NCBI RefSeq assembly: GCF_003605435.1
Contig: NZ_QXQB01000001.1
Span: 1-64,000 of the forward strand
Length of the DNA: 64,000 nt
DNA from: Paenibacillus pinisoli
GTDB lineage: Bacteria; Bacillota; Bacilli; Paenibacillales; Paenibacillaceae
Reading direction: 5' to 3'
Positions 50,416 through 58,153 of the stretch are shown one piece after another. Below the pieces are notes generated by a model. That model was not told where the DNA came from. It saw nothing but the letters and a program-made list of their open reading frames with translations, and ran no database searches. Position 1 is the first letter of the stretch; each line of letters opens with the position of its first letter. The position numbers were made by a program, and so were the translations under genes.

Positions 50416-50910
50416 TTACACCTCCAATGAATGCGACATGATTAATTCAAAGAAATGCTCAAGATCATCGGCTGCTTTTTCAACCTCTTCGAACTCAGGT
50501 TCATATCCGCGTACAATAGCGCCCCTATCATGGGTTAAATCAATGGCATAGTAAGAATACCCGCCATCAACGGACATGACGATCGGCAAGTAATTATCCC
50601 ACCACGCAGTTATTTCTGATTGCCATTTAGGATCATCCGCTGCCGCTTCCAAGCTGATCAACTCGAATTCATTCCATTTAAATTCAGTATCTGAGCGATG
50701 ATTGAACTCATTCTCACCTATAAACCATGTCATCTCATTTGGCGAAATACATTTTTCAACTATGCTTAAAAAATCCATATACTCCGGTGGGATTTTATTA
50801 TATCTAGCCGTTATGCTGCTGTCTAAATGTAATTGAATCTCTGATTTCCTGGTTAAGTCCCAACCGTTTTCTTGAGCCCAAGCTATAAATTCTTCCATCT
50901 TCTTAGCCAT
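50416..50910 (-). CDS. SMI1/KNR4 (SUKH)-like protein
   Basis: 164-residue soluble protein. IPPEYMDFLSIVEKCISPNEMTWFIGENEFN and PIVMSVDGGYSYYAIDLTHDRGAIVRGYEPEFEEVEKAADDLEHFFELI resemble the SUKH-1 fold, widespread as immunity proteins of contact-dependent toxins and as regulators of cell-wall synthesis in fungi. The start at 50910 (MAKKMEEFI) is six bases from AGGAGG. It is followed by the hypothetical gene at 49617. No toxin neighbour is visible. Confidence 0.82.
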   Translation of the reverse strand: MAKKMEEFIAWAQENGWDLTRKSEIQLHLDSSITARYNKIPPEYMDFLSIVEKCISPNEMTWFIGENEFNHRSDTEFKWNEFELISLEAAADDPKWQSEITAWWDNYLPIVMSVDGGYSYYAIDLTHDRGAIVRGYEPEFEEVEKAADDLEHFFELIMSHSLEV

Positions 50911-51000
50911 ATTCTGCCTCCTGATCATTTACCAAAAATACCAATGTCTCTTGTTTATATTTCCATTATAGAATGATAGATTGTAGAATCAAAATCAAAA

Positions 51001-51021
51001 AAGGAAGCCCAAGGCTTCCTT
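51001..51021 (-). terminator. Intrinsic terminator of the MFS gene at 51030
   Basis: AAGGAAGCC/GGCTTCCTT stem followed on the minus strand by six T. Confidence 0.85.
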
Positions 51022-51029
51022 ATCTTCTT

Positions 51030-52304
51030 CTATAGCGATGAATCTTCTGCGCGATCCTCCGCAAAAGCTTTGCGGTTCCACCATCCGACGCCGGCGGCCA
51101 GCACGCTGATCGCTGCAGCAATCAGATACATATTGACGATGCCCAGCACTTCTGCAATAAAGCTCATGCCGAACAAGGATATGCCGAACAACAAATTGAG
51201 CAATGTGCCTTGCGCGGAAAATACTTTGGGCAGCTGATCCTTCGTGCAGCTTCTCTGAATAAGCGTTCTGCGCGATACAGCCGACAGCTCAGTGAAAGGC
51301 CCGGTGACAAGCACGATCAGCAGCGCCAGAGGCGCAATCGTATTGATAGCGAACAATGCTGTACACAGAGCGTAGCCAAGCATGCCTATGAGCATGAACA
51401 GGAACAGCCGTTTCTCCAGCCGCTTGACGAGAGCGATGACCAGGAAGCCGCCAATGACAGTGCCGGCGAAATAGCTGGCATTGATATACCCCCACCAGTC
51501 TTCATTTTTAAGCAGCACTTCTTTTACAAAGACAAGCATAAATGCGCCAATCCATACGGTACTGCCGAGCGCATCGGTAACATCCATGAAGGTCATCGAG
51601 CGCAGCCGCTTGGATTGCCATAACACAACCCAGCCTTCCTTCAAGGTGTCCCATCTGGAAGGAGCGTTCGCCTCACTTCCGTCTGCCGAGGCAATTCCTG
51701 TACGCACATCCCACAGGCTCCGCCTCTTAGTCTCCGTCGGATCTTCGATCAGCATCGTTACCGCCATGGCAACGCCATATCCGGCTGCGACTGCCAGCAG
51801 GACCGGGAATGGGCCGAACGCTGCGACCAGAATGCCGCTTACCGCCCAACCGGCGAATTGAATGATCTGGTCTGTTGTAGCGACCATCGCATTGGCTTTC
51901 AGAAGCCTGTCATCATGTACCAACCGCGGTATCAAGGCGTTGCGGGCAGGCGAGGTCCAGCCGTCGAGGAACGAGATGAACAGAATGAGTGCATATACAG
52001 GAATCAAGGACTCCCCTTGGGCCATAGGAGACAAATACAAAGCCATCGCTCCAAAGAAGAGAAACTGCCCAAGCTGAGATACCGTCAGCAGGAATGGCAG
52101 CCTGTACCGGACGATCATCAGCGGGGCTGCCAGCCCGCTAAGGAATTGTGCGGCGACCCGCAAAAACGGCACCATCGTCGCAAAAAAGATCGAATTCGTC
52201 CGCTCCAGCACAAGCGTCGTGAGCGCCACCAAATAGAGAACGTCCACCGTATTGGACAAAGACTGCGAACCCCATAAATAATAAAATGAACGATTAACCA
52301 TCAC
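51030..52304 (-). CDS. MFS transporter, macrolide-efflux-like
   Basis: 424 residues, twelve predicted membrane segments. The N-terminus SFYYLWGSQSLSNTVDVLYLVALTTLV and the loop SFLDGWTSPARNALIPRLV, where the usual D-R-x-x-R/K loop is replaced by GWTSPARNALIP, are typical of the MFS_3/MefA-type group. A soluble central loop (about 190-215) follows TM6. MefA-like exporters pump macrolides, but the substrate here is not known. Start GTG at 52304 or ATG at 52301, both served by GGAG. Single gene. Confidence 0.88.
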   Translation of the reverse strand: MMVNRSFYYLWGSQSLSNTVDVLYLVALTTLVLERTNSIFFATMVPFLRVAAQFLSGLAAPLMIVRYRLPFLLTVSQLGQFLFFGAMALYLSPMAQGESLIPVYALILFISFLDGWTSPARNALIPRLVHDDRLLKANAMVATTDQIIQFAGWAVSGILVAAFGPFPVLLAVAAGYGVAMAVTMLIEDPTETKRRSLWDVRTGIASADGSEANAPSRWDTLKEGWVVLWQSKRLRSMTFMDVTDALGSTVWIGAFMLVFVKEVLLKNEDWWGYINASYFAGTVIGGFLVIALVKRLEKRLFLFMLIGMLGYALCTALFAINTIAPLALLIVLVTGPFTELSAVSRRTLIQRSCTKDQLPKVFSAQGTLLNLLFGISLFGMSFIAEVLGIVNMYLIAAAISVLAAGVGWWNRKAFAEDRAEDSSL

Positions 52305-52530
52305 ATTCGAGCTCCATCTATCACCAATGATTTGACCCCAAAAAAGCAGGTAAAATCTATTATAATCGATTATTCATATTTTTAAAGTAAAATATTTAAA
52401 AAGTGGGATTAATGATTAGGAACGAATATTCTGTGAATCGCAATCCATAAGAAACAACCCAGTTTGAATTATGCTAAAATGTAGTAAATCTATAATGTAG
52501 ATTTCGCTGATGAACAAAGGAGAACTGAAA

Positions 52531-53106
52531 ATGAGAAAACTCGTTCTATTTCTACACGCATCGCTTGACGGTTTTGTAGAAGGGCCGAATGGTGAAATGG
52601 ATATTGGCTGGGTTTCCTACGATGCTGAATTGGAGAAACACGCGAAAGAAATTCTGAGTACGGCCGACACGGTCATTTGGGGTCGCGGGACTTATCAGAT
52701 GATGCACAGTTACTGGCCTTCTGTTCCTTCCAACCCATCAGCTTCGCAGCATGAACGGGATCATGCCGAGTGGATTGAAAAGACAGCCAAAATCGTTTTT
52801 TCTACGACGCTGGAGAAAGTCGAATGGAATAATTCCAGACTCGTGAAAGAAGATGTCGAGGAAGTGATCAATAACCTCAAACAGCAGTCGGGGAAGGATA
52901 TGGTCATCCTCGGCAGTCCAAGGTTCGCACACCAGCTTATGCAGCTTGATTTAATCGATGAGTATAAAATTACGGTTTCTCCCGTCCTGATCGGTAAGGG
53001 ATTGCCGTTATTCCAAGGTCTGACGGAGAAGGTTAATCTTAAGCTAGTCGAAAACAAGACCTTTGATTCTGGAGCCATAGGTCTCGCGTATCAGACAGTA
53101 AGATGA
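52531..53106 (+). CDS. Dihydrofolate-reductase-like (RibD C-terminal) protein
   Basis: 191 residues of the RibD_C/DHFR-like superfamily: MRKLVLFLHASLDGFVEGPNGEMDIGWV, ADTVIWGRGTYQMMHSYWPS, EWIEKTAKIVFSTTLEKVEWNNS and DMVILGSPRFAHQLMQLDLIDEYKITVSPVLIGKGLPLF. The family reduces pterin- or riboflavin-like substrates, but this group (YyaP/YwjB) has no assigned substrate. Start 52531 follows AAAGGAG. The promoter region has the inverted repeat AAATCTA-(5)-TAGATTT (52486-52504) with an embedded TATAAT. Confidence 0.9.
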   Translation: MRKLVLFLHASLDGFVEGPNGEMDIGWVSYDAELEKHAKEILSTADTVIWGRGTYQMMHSYWPSVPSNPSASQHERDHAEWIEKTAKIVFSTTLEKVEWNNSRLVKEDVEEVINNLKQQSGKDMVILGSPRFAHQLMQLDLIDEYKITVSPVLIGKGLPLFQGLTEKVNLKLVENKTFDSGAIGLAYQTVR

Positions 53107-53151
53107 CCTTCACTTTAGGTGATTACGCTATCGGGAGATGATAGCACAAGT

Positions 53152-53175
53152 AACCGCCTTTTCACAAAGGCGGTT
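53152..53175 (+). terminator. Intrinsic terminator of the DHFR-like gene
   Basis: AACCGCCTTT/AAAGGCGGTT stem followed by TTCTT. Confidence 0.85.
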
Positions 53176-53224
53176 TTCTTATGGTCACATATCAAATACC
53201 TACCTGCTATATTCCTTAACCGGA

Positions 53225-54088
53225 TCATGCATGAGATGTATTATGGAAGATGCTTCTGGCTTCACGAATTAGGAACTCCTTCTCCTCTTCGCTTATGGCA
53301 TCCGCACATAGCTTGCGCGCTGCAATAACTGGCAGCCATGGTTCAATCTCCGCGTAACCGATGCCGGAGAGGCTCTCATATTCCTCTATGAACCTTTGAA
53401 TGGCAGATTCCCTGGCTGCATCCAATACTGCATTTAATTCCTTTGGCAAATGAGAAGGCAATATGGCATACCGGATCATGAGTATATATTCCGCTAAGTC
53501 CGCTTCAGGGTTGCCGACCGAGGCGTTATTCCAGTCGATCAGCCATGCATCATCATGGCGCAGCATGATGTTGCCCGGATTCGGATCGCCGTGGCAGAGC
53601 TGCTTTTTGGCAGGCAAGCGTTCCAGGTATCCGATAATGGCGTCATGCTCATGTTCAGACAAATAAGAAGTGCGACGGATATCATACACCAGGTTCTCAC
53701 GCTGCTCAGGCATACCCGCCCCCGATTGCTGATGAACCTGATGCAATAGCTTTGCTGTAATCCCGGCACCTAGATAATCGTAGTTGCCCCCGCTTGCCGC
53801 GGCTTCTGGATGAAGTGCCGATACAGCGCGATCGACAAAACGCGTCATCAGGGATTCTCCCTCTACTAGCTCGAATACGATGCCAGGACGGCCGTTCCAA
53901 TGAACGAGCCCATATACGTCTGGCACAGGAAGTCCGCAGCTTTTTGCGATTCGGCAATGATTCAGCTCTCTCTGAAGAGCCCATTCATTCGTATTGGGCT
54001 TTGCCAGCTTGACAATCTTGCCCTCTTCCCATTCGAATACTTCCGCACATCCGCCTTCCGCCAGTTTCCTGCCGATTTGAACAGCCAT
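53225..54088 (-). CDS. Aminoglycoside phosphotransferase-family kinase
   Basis: 287 residues with a protein-kinase-like fold: nucleotide-binding region (GRKLAEGGCAEVFEWEEGKIVKLAKP), catalytic loop LCHGDPNPGNIML (His-Gly-Asp, with Asn coordinating metal) and metal motif LIDWNNASVGNPEADLAEYI. It phosphorylates a hydroxyl-bearing small molecule, possibly an aminoglycoside-like drug, choline or homoserine-type metabolite. The ATG at 54088 is six bases after GGGGAG. The upstream tetR gene ends just before it, so they are likely co-transcribed. Confidence 0.9.
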   Translation of the reverse strand: MAVQIGRKLAEGGCAEVFEWEEGKIVKLAKPNTNEWALQRELNHCRIAKSCGLPVPDVYGLVHWNGRPGIVFELVEGESLMTRFVDRAVSALHPEAAASGGNYDYLGAGITAKLLHQVHQQSGAGMPEQRENLVYDIRRTSYLSEHEHDAIIGYLERLPAKKQLCHGDPNPGNIMLRHDDAWLIDWNNASVGNPEADLAEYILMIRYAILPSHLPKELNAVLDAARESAIQRFIEEYESLSGIGYAEIEPWLPVIAARKLCADAISEEEKEFLIREARSIFHNTSHA

Positions 54089-54108
54089 GGCATACTCCCC
54101 TTTGCCCA

Positions 54109-54681
54109 TTAGTAGGTGATCCCTTCCTTCAGCAGCAGCATCTCATACATCTCTCGTATCATTTCGGTCGCCACATCCATGTCCAGCTCCAGCGTACGGG
54201 TATTAAGCAGCGTCCCGATACCGATCAGATAGATCATCAGCTTGAGGAAAATTCTCTTTATTTGCTCATCAGACACCATATTAAGCCGCTTGCTGTACCG
54301 CATGTAGCGGGTGGTCAGCTCCTCCCCGAGAAATTCATCCGTATGCGGATTGTAGGTTTTGTAGCCGCTTAAGTACAATGTCCGGAACAGATATTTCTCT
54401 TCCTGCGCAAAATAAAGAAAACCTATCGTCACATTTAATGCCGGTGAATGATGAGGGTCTTGATAAGCAAGCATCGCTTCACGCGCAAATTCAGTCGCCT
54501 TATCGTACACCCCCTCCTTCAACTCGTCGATGCTGCTGTACAAGCTGTAGATCGGCTGCGTCGAGCATCCGATCGCTTCTGCGACGTTCCTGGCAGACAG
54601 TGCTTCAAGCCCATTCTTTCGCACTAGCTCAAATGCGGCTGATAACACCTTTTCTTTGGTAAGCTCAGCTTTTGGCGGCAC
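54109..54681 (-). CDS. TetR/AcrR-family transcriptional regulator
   Basis: 190 residues; HTH KEKVLSAAFELVRKNGLEALSARNVAEAIGCSTQPIYSLYSSIDELKEGV (about 9-58). The C-terminal domain (MLAYQDPHHSPALNVTIGFLYFAQEEKYLFRTLYLSGY) fits the TetR_C_13-like group. The stop region overlaps the start of the kinase gene. Two adjacent palindromes at 54703-54731 upstream of the gene are likely autoregulatory operators. Confidence 0.9.
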   Translation of the reverse strand: MPPKAELTKEKVLSAAFELVRKNGLEALSARNVAEAIGCSTQPIYSLYSSIDELKEGVYDKATEFAREAMLAYQDPHHSPALNVTIGFLYFAQEEKYLFRTLYLSGYKTYNPHTDEFLGEELTTRYMRYSKRLNMVSDEQIKRIFLKLMIYLIGIGTLLNTRTLELDMDVATEMIREMYEMLLLKEGITY

Positions 54682-54702
54682 TTATGACTCTCCTCTCCGT
54701 TG

Positions 54703-54731
54703 TATAACACTAGTTATATAACGTATGTTAT
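54703..54731. promoter_or_regulatory. Two overlapping TetR operators
   Basis: TATAAC-ACTA-GTTATA (54703-54718) and ATAAC-GTAT-GTTAT (54718-54731) are inverted repeats of the same type, centres 14 bp apart. They lie 22 bp upstream of the tetR start codon and directly before the divergent stalk-domain fragment at 54737. Confidence 0.6.
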
Positions 54732-54736
54732 TTTGA

Positions 54737-55051
54737 ATGGGTCATTTTGTCAACGCACAAATGGATAACTCCCCCACCCAAACAACCAACCTCAACGGTT
54801 ACCAAGATCTCATTTCCATCAATGGAACTGTCCAAAAATCATCAGTTCAAGCGATATTAAGCAAAGGCCGGGCGTATATCCCTGCTCGGGTTGTGCTCGA
54901 AGCCTTCGGCGCGAAGGTCAGCTGGAACGCCGATTCACGCCTAGTCCTAGTTGCAACAAAAAATGGCCTGCCGACACTGACAGCGCTGGACCTCAAGCAG
55001 CTGCGATTTCAAGCCCATATCATTTGGCTGGAAGGCTCGCTGCCAAAGTAA
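54737..55051 (+). pseudogene. Copper amine oxidase N-terminal-like (stalk) domain fragment
   Basis: 104 residues containing SSVQAILSKGRAYIPARVVLEAFGAKVSWNADSRLVLVAT, the stalk-domain signature common in secreted Paenibacillus proteins. There is no signal peptide, although such proteins are exported. The frame is closed upstream by TGA directly before the ATG, and no ribosome binding site exists. The residues before the domain (GHFVNAQMD) could be the end of a signal peptide. So the 5' part seems lost and this is probably a remnant, not a working gene. Confidence 0.6.
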
Positions 55052-55055
55052 ATTA

Positions 55056-55084
55056 AAGAAGCCGGGACATGATCCCGGCTTCTT
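55056..55084 (+). terminator. Bidirectional intrinsic terminator
   Basis: AAGAAGCCGGGA/TCCCGGCTTCTT stem between the stalk-domain fragment and the converging methyltransferase gene. Confidence 0.85.
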
Positions 55085-55089
55085 CTCCA

Positions 55090-55983
55090 TTATGCTTCTC
55101 CTCGATCGTACATCCTCTCATTGTCCAATCGAATCAGCACTTTGCCAAAGCGTCCGCCTTGCTTCACCGTAACTTTTCCTGTCGGATACGCTTGTTTCAA
55201 ATAATCGGCTATAAGTCCCTGATTGCGCTCATCCCCAGGGAGGCCGAGCTTGGGCAGTCTCTTCAGCATTTCCTGCAGCGCCTCCGCATGAGACATTTCT
55301 GTCTCCTTCTCTTCCCTTGTAATGAGCGACTCATAGGAATACCCCTTGAGATAAAGCAGATGGAGCAGGTACCCCATCTCCAGCGGCTTCGATTTGAAGG
55401 GTTGGCCGGTCAGAACCGGCCACAATTCACGGGTTAAGCTGCTCTCGGGAATGCTCACAGGCATGCTGATGTAACAATATTGTTTGGCGCTAAGGAGCAG
55501 CTTCTCTACGCTCTCCCAATCGACGATTACAGGGCACATCGAGGCAAAAACAAAATCAAACGCCTTTGTCCAGCCTCTTTCCCGCACGTCTATATCTTCA
55601 AAGGGCTCCGGGATGATTGCTGCCATCTGCTCCGTGAAAGCTGCTGTGTTCTCCTTCAAGAGTTCAACTTGAGGAAGAGAAGACTCAATAGCCGTTACCC
55701 GTGCCCCCCGCTCCAGAAAAGGCACAGTGAACACGCCGGAAGCGGCGCCCACATCCAGAACGGTTGCATCCTTGAATTGAACGCCTTGGCCTTCTATCCA
55801 ATTCAAGATTCGCGCGCTTCTTTTTCTCCCTTCTTCATTGAAAGACTGCTCGTTGAAGATTTGGGCTTTCGGATCAAAGCTTTTGGCAGGGTCAACACCA
55901 GCCTTTCTCATCGTATTGACCATCGTATCGCCGCGGGTTTTCCATTCCTTCTCCCATAAAGCTTCATCAAATAGTTGGTTCAT
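55090..55983 (-). CDS. Class I SAM-dependent methyltransferase
   Basis: 297 residues. Motif I TVLDVGAASGVFTVPFLE is at about residues 75-92 and the acidic residue in AIESS follows. A hydrophobic VFASMCPVI segment and C-terminal helices fit the Methyltransf_11/25 type of small-molecule methyltransferases. Ribosome binding site AAGGAGG. It follows the thioredoxin-reductase-like gene by 49 bp on the same strand, and an Rrf2 regulator lies further upstream, so the three may respond to the same redox or metal signal. Substrate unknown. Confidence 0.87.
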   Translation of the reverse strand: MNQLFDEALWEKEWKTRGDTMVNTMRKAGVDPAKSFDPKAQIFNEQSFNEEGRKRSARILNWIEGQGVQFKDATVLDVGAASGVFTVPFLERGARVTAIESSLPQVELLKENTAAFTEQMAAIIPEPFEDIDVRERGWTKAFDFVFASMCPVIVDWESVEKLLLSAKQYCYISMPVSIPESSLTRELWPVLTGQPFKSKPLEMGYLLHLLYLKGYSYESLITREEKETEMSHAEALQEMLKRLPKLGLPGDERNQGLIADYLKQAYPTGKVTVKQGGRFGKVLIRLDNERMYDRGEA

Positions 55984-56032
55984 ATCAATCTCCTCCTTGA
56001 AGACAGCTCTTATGATATTCTCTCCATTCGAA

Positions 56033-56953
56033 TCAACCGTTTTTCGACCAATTCTCCATATTCAGCTCATTATTTAAAGCTGCTGCAGCAACCGCGCCGT
56101 TAGCCGCGGCGATAATCTTCTGATGCATGCGCGAGGTCATGTCTCCTACGCTGTATATGCCGGGAACGCTCGTCTTGCCGAAGGCGTCAACCGCGACATG
56201 TCCTTCCTCTGATAATTGACAACCGATAGATGGAGGCAAGTCCGATCCCAGCTCCAGGTCAGGCTTGAAGAAGATGCCTCTGCATGGAATGGACGTTCCG
56301 TCCTCCAGAATCACTTCCTGCACAATGCCGTCTACAGATTGGATATTGCGGATCGGAGAATCATACAGCGGCACTCTGCGCTGCAGCGACTCGCGCTCGG
56401 CATCCGTCAGACCGTCAGGACCGTTCGTGCAGATGGTGAAGCGGTCCGTCCATCCCGAAATCACGGGAGCGAAATGAACAATCTCCGGACCTTTATTGAT
56501 AATAACAAGCGGCTCATCCCGCAGCTCCCAGCCGTCGCAATACGGGCATACGAACGCGCTTTTGCCATAGACCTCCGCAAGTCCTGGTACTGGCAGGGAC
56601 CGGTCTCTCATCCCGACAGCAAACATCACCTTTTTGCTTTCAAGCTGAATGCCTTGAGAGGTTTTGATCCTAAAATGTCCGTCTGCTCCTGTAATCGAGA
56701 CTGCCTTATCCTCAACAAACGAGACGGAAGGATAAGCGCTGATCTCAGCCTTGGCAATGGAACGGAATTCGGATGGGCTGATCCCGTCTCTTGTGAGGAA
56801 GCCATGGCCGGCATGAGTCACGGCGTTGCGCGGCCGCCCTTCATCGATGACCGCTACATGCTTGCGGGCTCTGCCTAGCACCAGAGCGGCGTTCAAGCCG
56901 CCCGGACCTCCGCCGATAATAACTGCATCTAAAACCTTTGTGTTTGTTGTCAT
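56033..56953 (-). CDS. NAD(P)/FAD-dependent oxidoreductase, thioredoxin reductase-like
   Basis: 306 residues. FAD motif VIIGGGPGGLNAALVLGRA, the pyridine nucleotide region around VIINKGPEIVHFAPVISGW, CPYCDGWELRD (a CPYC disulfide in thioredoxin-reductase position) and the second FAD motif GIYSVGDMTSRMHQKIIAAANGAVAAAALNNEL. Thioredoxin reductases are usually about 310-320 residues, so this is a TrxR-like enzyme of the flavin-disulfide-reductase family that may accept other substrates. Ribosome binding site GGAGG. Downstream of an Rrf2 regulator, 55 bp apart, probably in its regulon. Confidence 0.88.
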   Translation of the reverse strand: MTTNTKVLDAVIIGGGPGGLNAALVLGRARKHVAVIDEGRPRNAVTHAGHGFLTRDGISPSEFRSIAKAEISAYPSVSFVEDKAVSITGADGHFRIKTSQGIQLESKKVMFAVGMRDRSLPVPGLAEVYGKSAFVCPYCDGWELRDEPLVIINKGPEIVHFAPVISGWTDRFTICTNGPDGLTDAERESLQRRVPLYDSPIRNIQSVDGIVQEVILEDGTSIPCRGIFFKPDLELGSDLPPSIGCQLSEEGHVAVDAFGKTSVPGIYSVGDMTSRMHQKIIAAANGAVAAAALNNELNMENWSKNG

Positions 56954-57008
56954 TTTATCATTACCTCCATAGATCTTTAATATCCATAATTAAAGCGCAA
57001 GAAGCGTA

Positions 57009-57497
57009 TCACTTCTTGTTATGGTCCTGAATGCATTGCTTATTGGCTTTGTCTACGATATTCTGGATGGTGTGATCACTCAAGTATTGATGCAGATGCT
57101 GCTCCGCGCCGATCATCACTTGCTCGACCAGGCATCCATTGCCCTTCGGAGGACATGGCTCGTCAAGCTCGCCGCCTTCCTCTTCTGCCAAGAATTGATG
57201 CTGCTTGGATTTCGAATTTGAGCATTCGAACATATGCTGCCTTCCTTCAATCACCTGAATGACATCGAGAAATGAAATTTGATCGGCTTGCCGCGCAAGC
57301 TCATAGCCGCCATTCACTCCCGGCACGGCACGCACAATCCCATCCTGTCTCAGCTTTGACATAATCTTGGACAGATAGCTTTCGGATACGCCCAGTGATG
57401 CGGACAGCTCCTTAATGCCGACGTTCTGGCGGCGTTCCGAGATGGCCAGATGCAATAGCGCATGCAAAGCGTAATCCGTGCTTTTCGAATATTGCAT
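57009..57497 (-). CDS. Rrf2-family transcriptional regulator
   Basis: 162 residues; winged HTH YSKSTDYALHALLHLAISERRQNVGIKELSASLGVSESYLSKIMSKLRQDGIVRAVPGVNGGYELAR (about 3-68) is typical Rrf2. Three cysteines in the C-terminal half (MFECSNS, EPCPPKGNGC) are placed like the iron-sulfur or sensor cysteines of IscR/NsrR-type members, though the spacing (C-x25-C-x6-C) is unusual. Start ATG with GGAAGGAGG. Same strand as the TrxR-like and methyltransferase genes, which are the likely targets. Possibly a redox or nitric-oxide sensor. Confidence 0.9.
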   Translation of the reverse strand: MQYSKSTDYALHALLHLAISERRQNVGIKELSASLGVSESYLSKIMSKLRQDGIVRAVPGVNGGYELARQADQISFLDVIQVIEGRQHMFECSNSKSKQHQFLAEEEGGELDEPCPPKGNGCLVEQVMIGAEQHLHQYLSDHTIQNIVDKANKQCIQDHNKK

Positions 57498-57585
57498 GGC
57501 TCCTCCTTCCCCTCTCTCGTTATTATCGACCTATAATGTCCACAATAAACGAAATGCTTCTATTTTGCAATCCTTTTTTTCAGCA

Positions 57586-58056
57586 TTAATCAAGCAACTT
57601 CATATAAGTCATCACATGCTCCTTCAGAATCTCTTCTTCATCATCAGTCATATCCTTCTTGCTGTAGCTTCCGGATACATCCTCAGGAATGAAGATCGTC
57701 GCCGGTTCCTGAAGCTCCTTCTTGAGCCGGAATCCTCCGTCCGTAATGGAAATCTCAGACATATGACTTCGTGTATGTGAAATTTCTGTCTTGATATAAT
57801 TGCCCTCCAAATCATAAAAATCTTCAATCATCTTTACATCGGTTCTTAGTAAGCTTTTTCGGGATTCCGTCGTGGTAATGGCATTAGCTTTTGAATAACC
57901 TGCTGTCTCAAAATCCCCCTCTTCATTCCTCTCCATCGAATCGCTCATGAACACTTCGTAATGCCGAATCACCTCTGTACTGCCGCATGATGTCATCAGC
58001 ATTAAGGCCGTCCCCAGCACCAAGAAACCCATACCCCGTACAGCGGGCAAGCGCAT
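57586..58056 (-). CDS. Putative lipoprotein
   Basis: 156 residues. The type II signal peptide ends in LMTSC with Cys at residue 24, followed by a hydrophilic beta-rich domain (STEVIRHYEVFMSDSMERNE..., IEDFYDLEGNYIKTEISHTRSHMSEI). I do not recognise the family. The start at 58056 is served by GGGGG. Between converging and same-strand genes, it is probably monocistronic, though the YhgE gene ends about 100 bp upstream. Confidence 0.8.
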   Translation of the reverse strand: MRLPAVRGMGFLVLGTALMLMTSCGSTEVIRHYEVFMSDSMERNEEGDFETAGYSKANAITTTESRKSLLRTDVKMIEDFYDLEGNYIKTEISHTRSHMSEISITDGGFRLKKELQEPATIFIPEDVSGSYSKKDMTDDEEEILKEHVMTYMKLLD

Positions 58057-58153
58057 CCCATAACCCCCTCAAGCAAACACTAATTTCTCCACATCAACTA
58101 AACGCATGAAAGGAGGTTCTGGTTGCATTACTTTGCCAATTGCCATTCATGGA

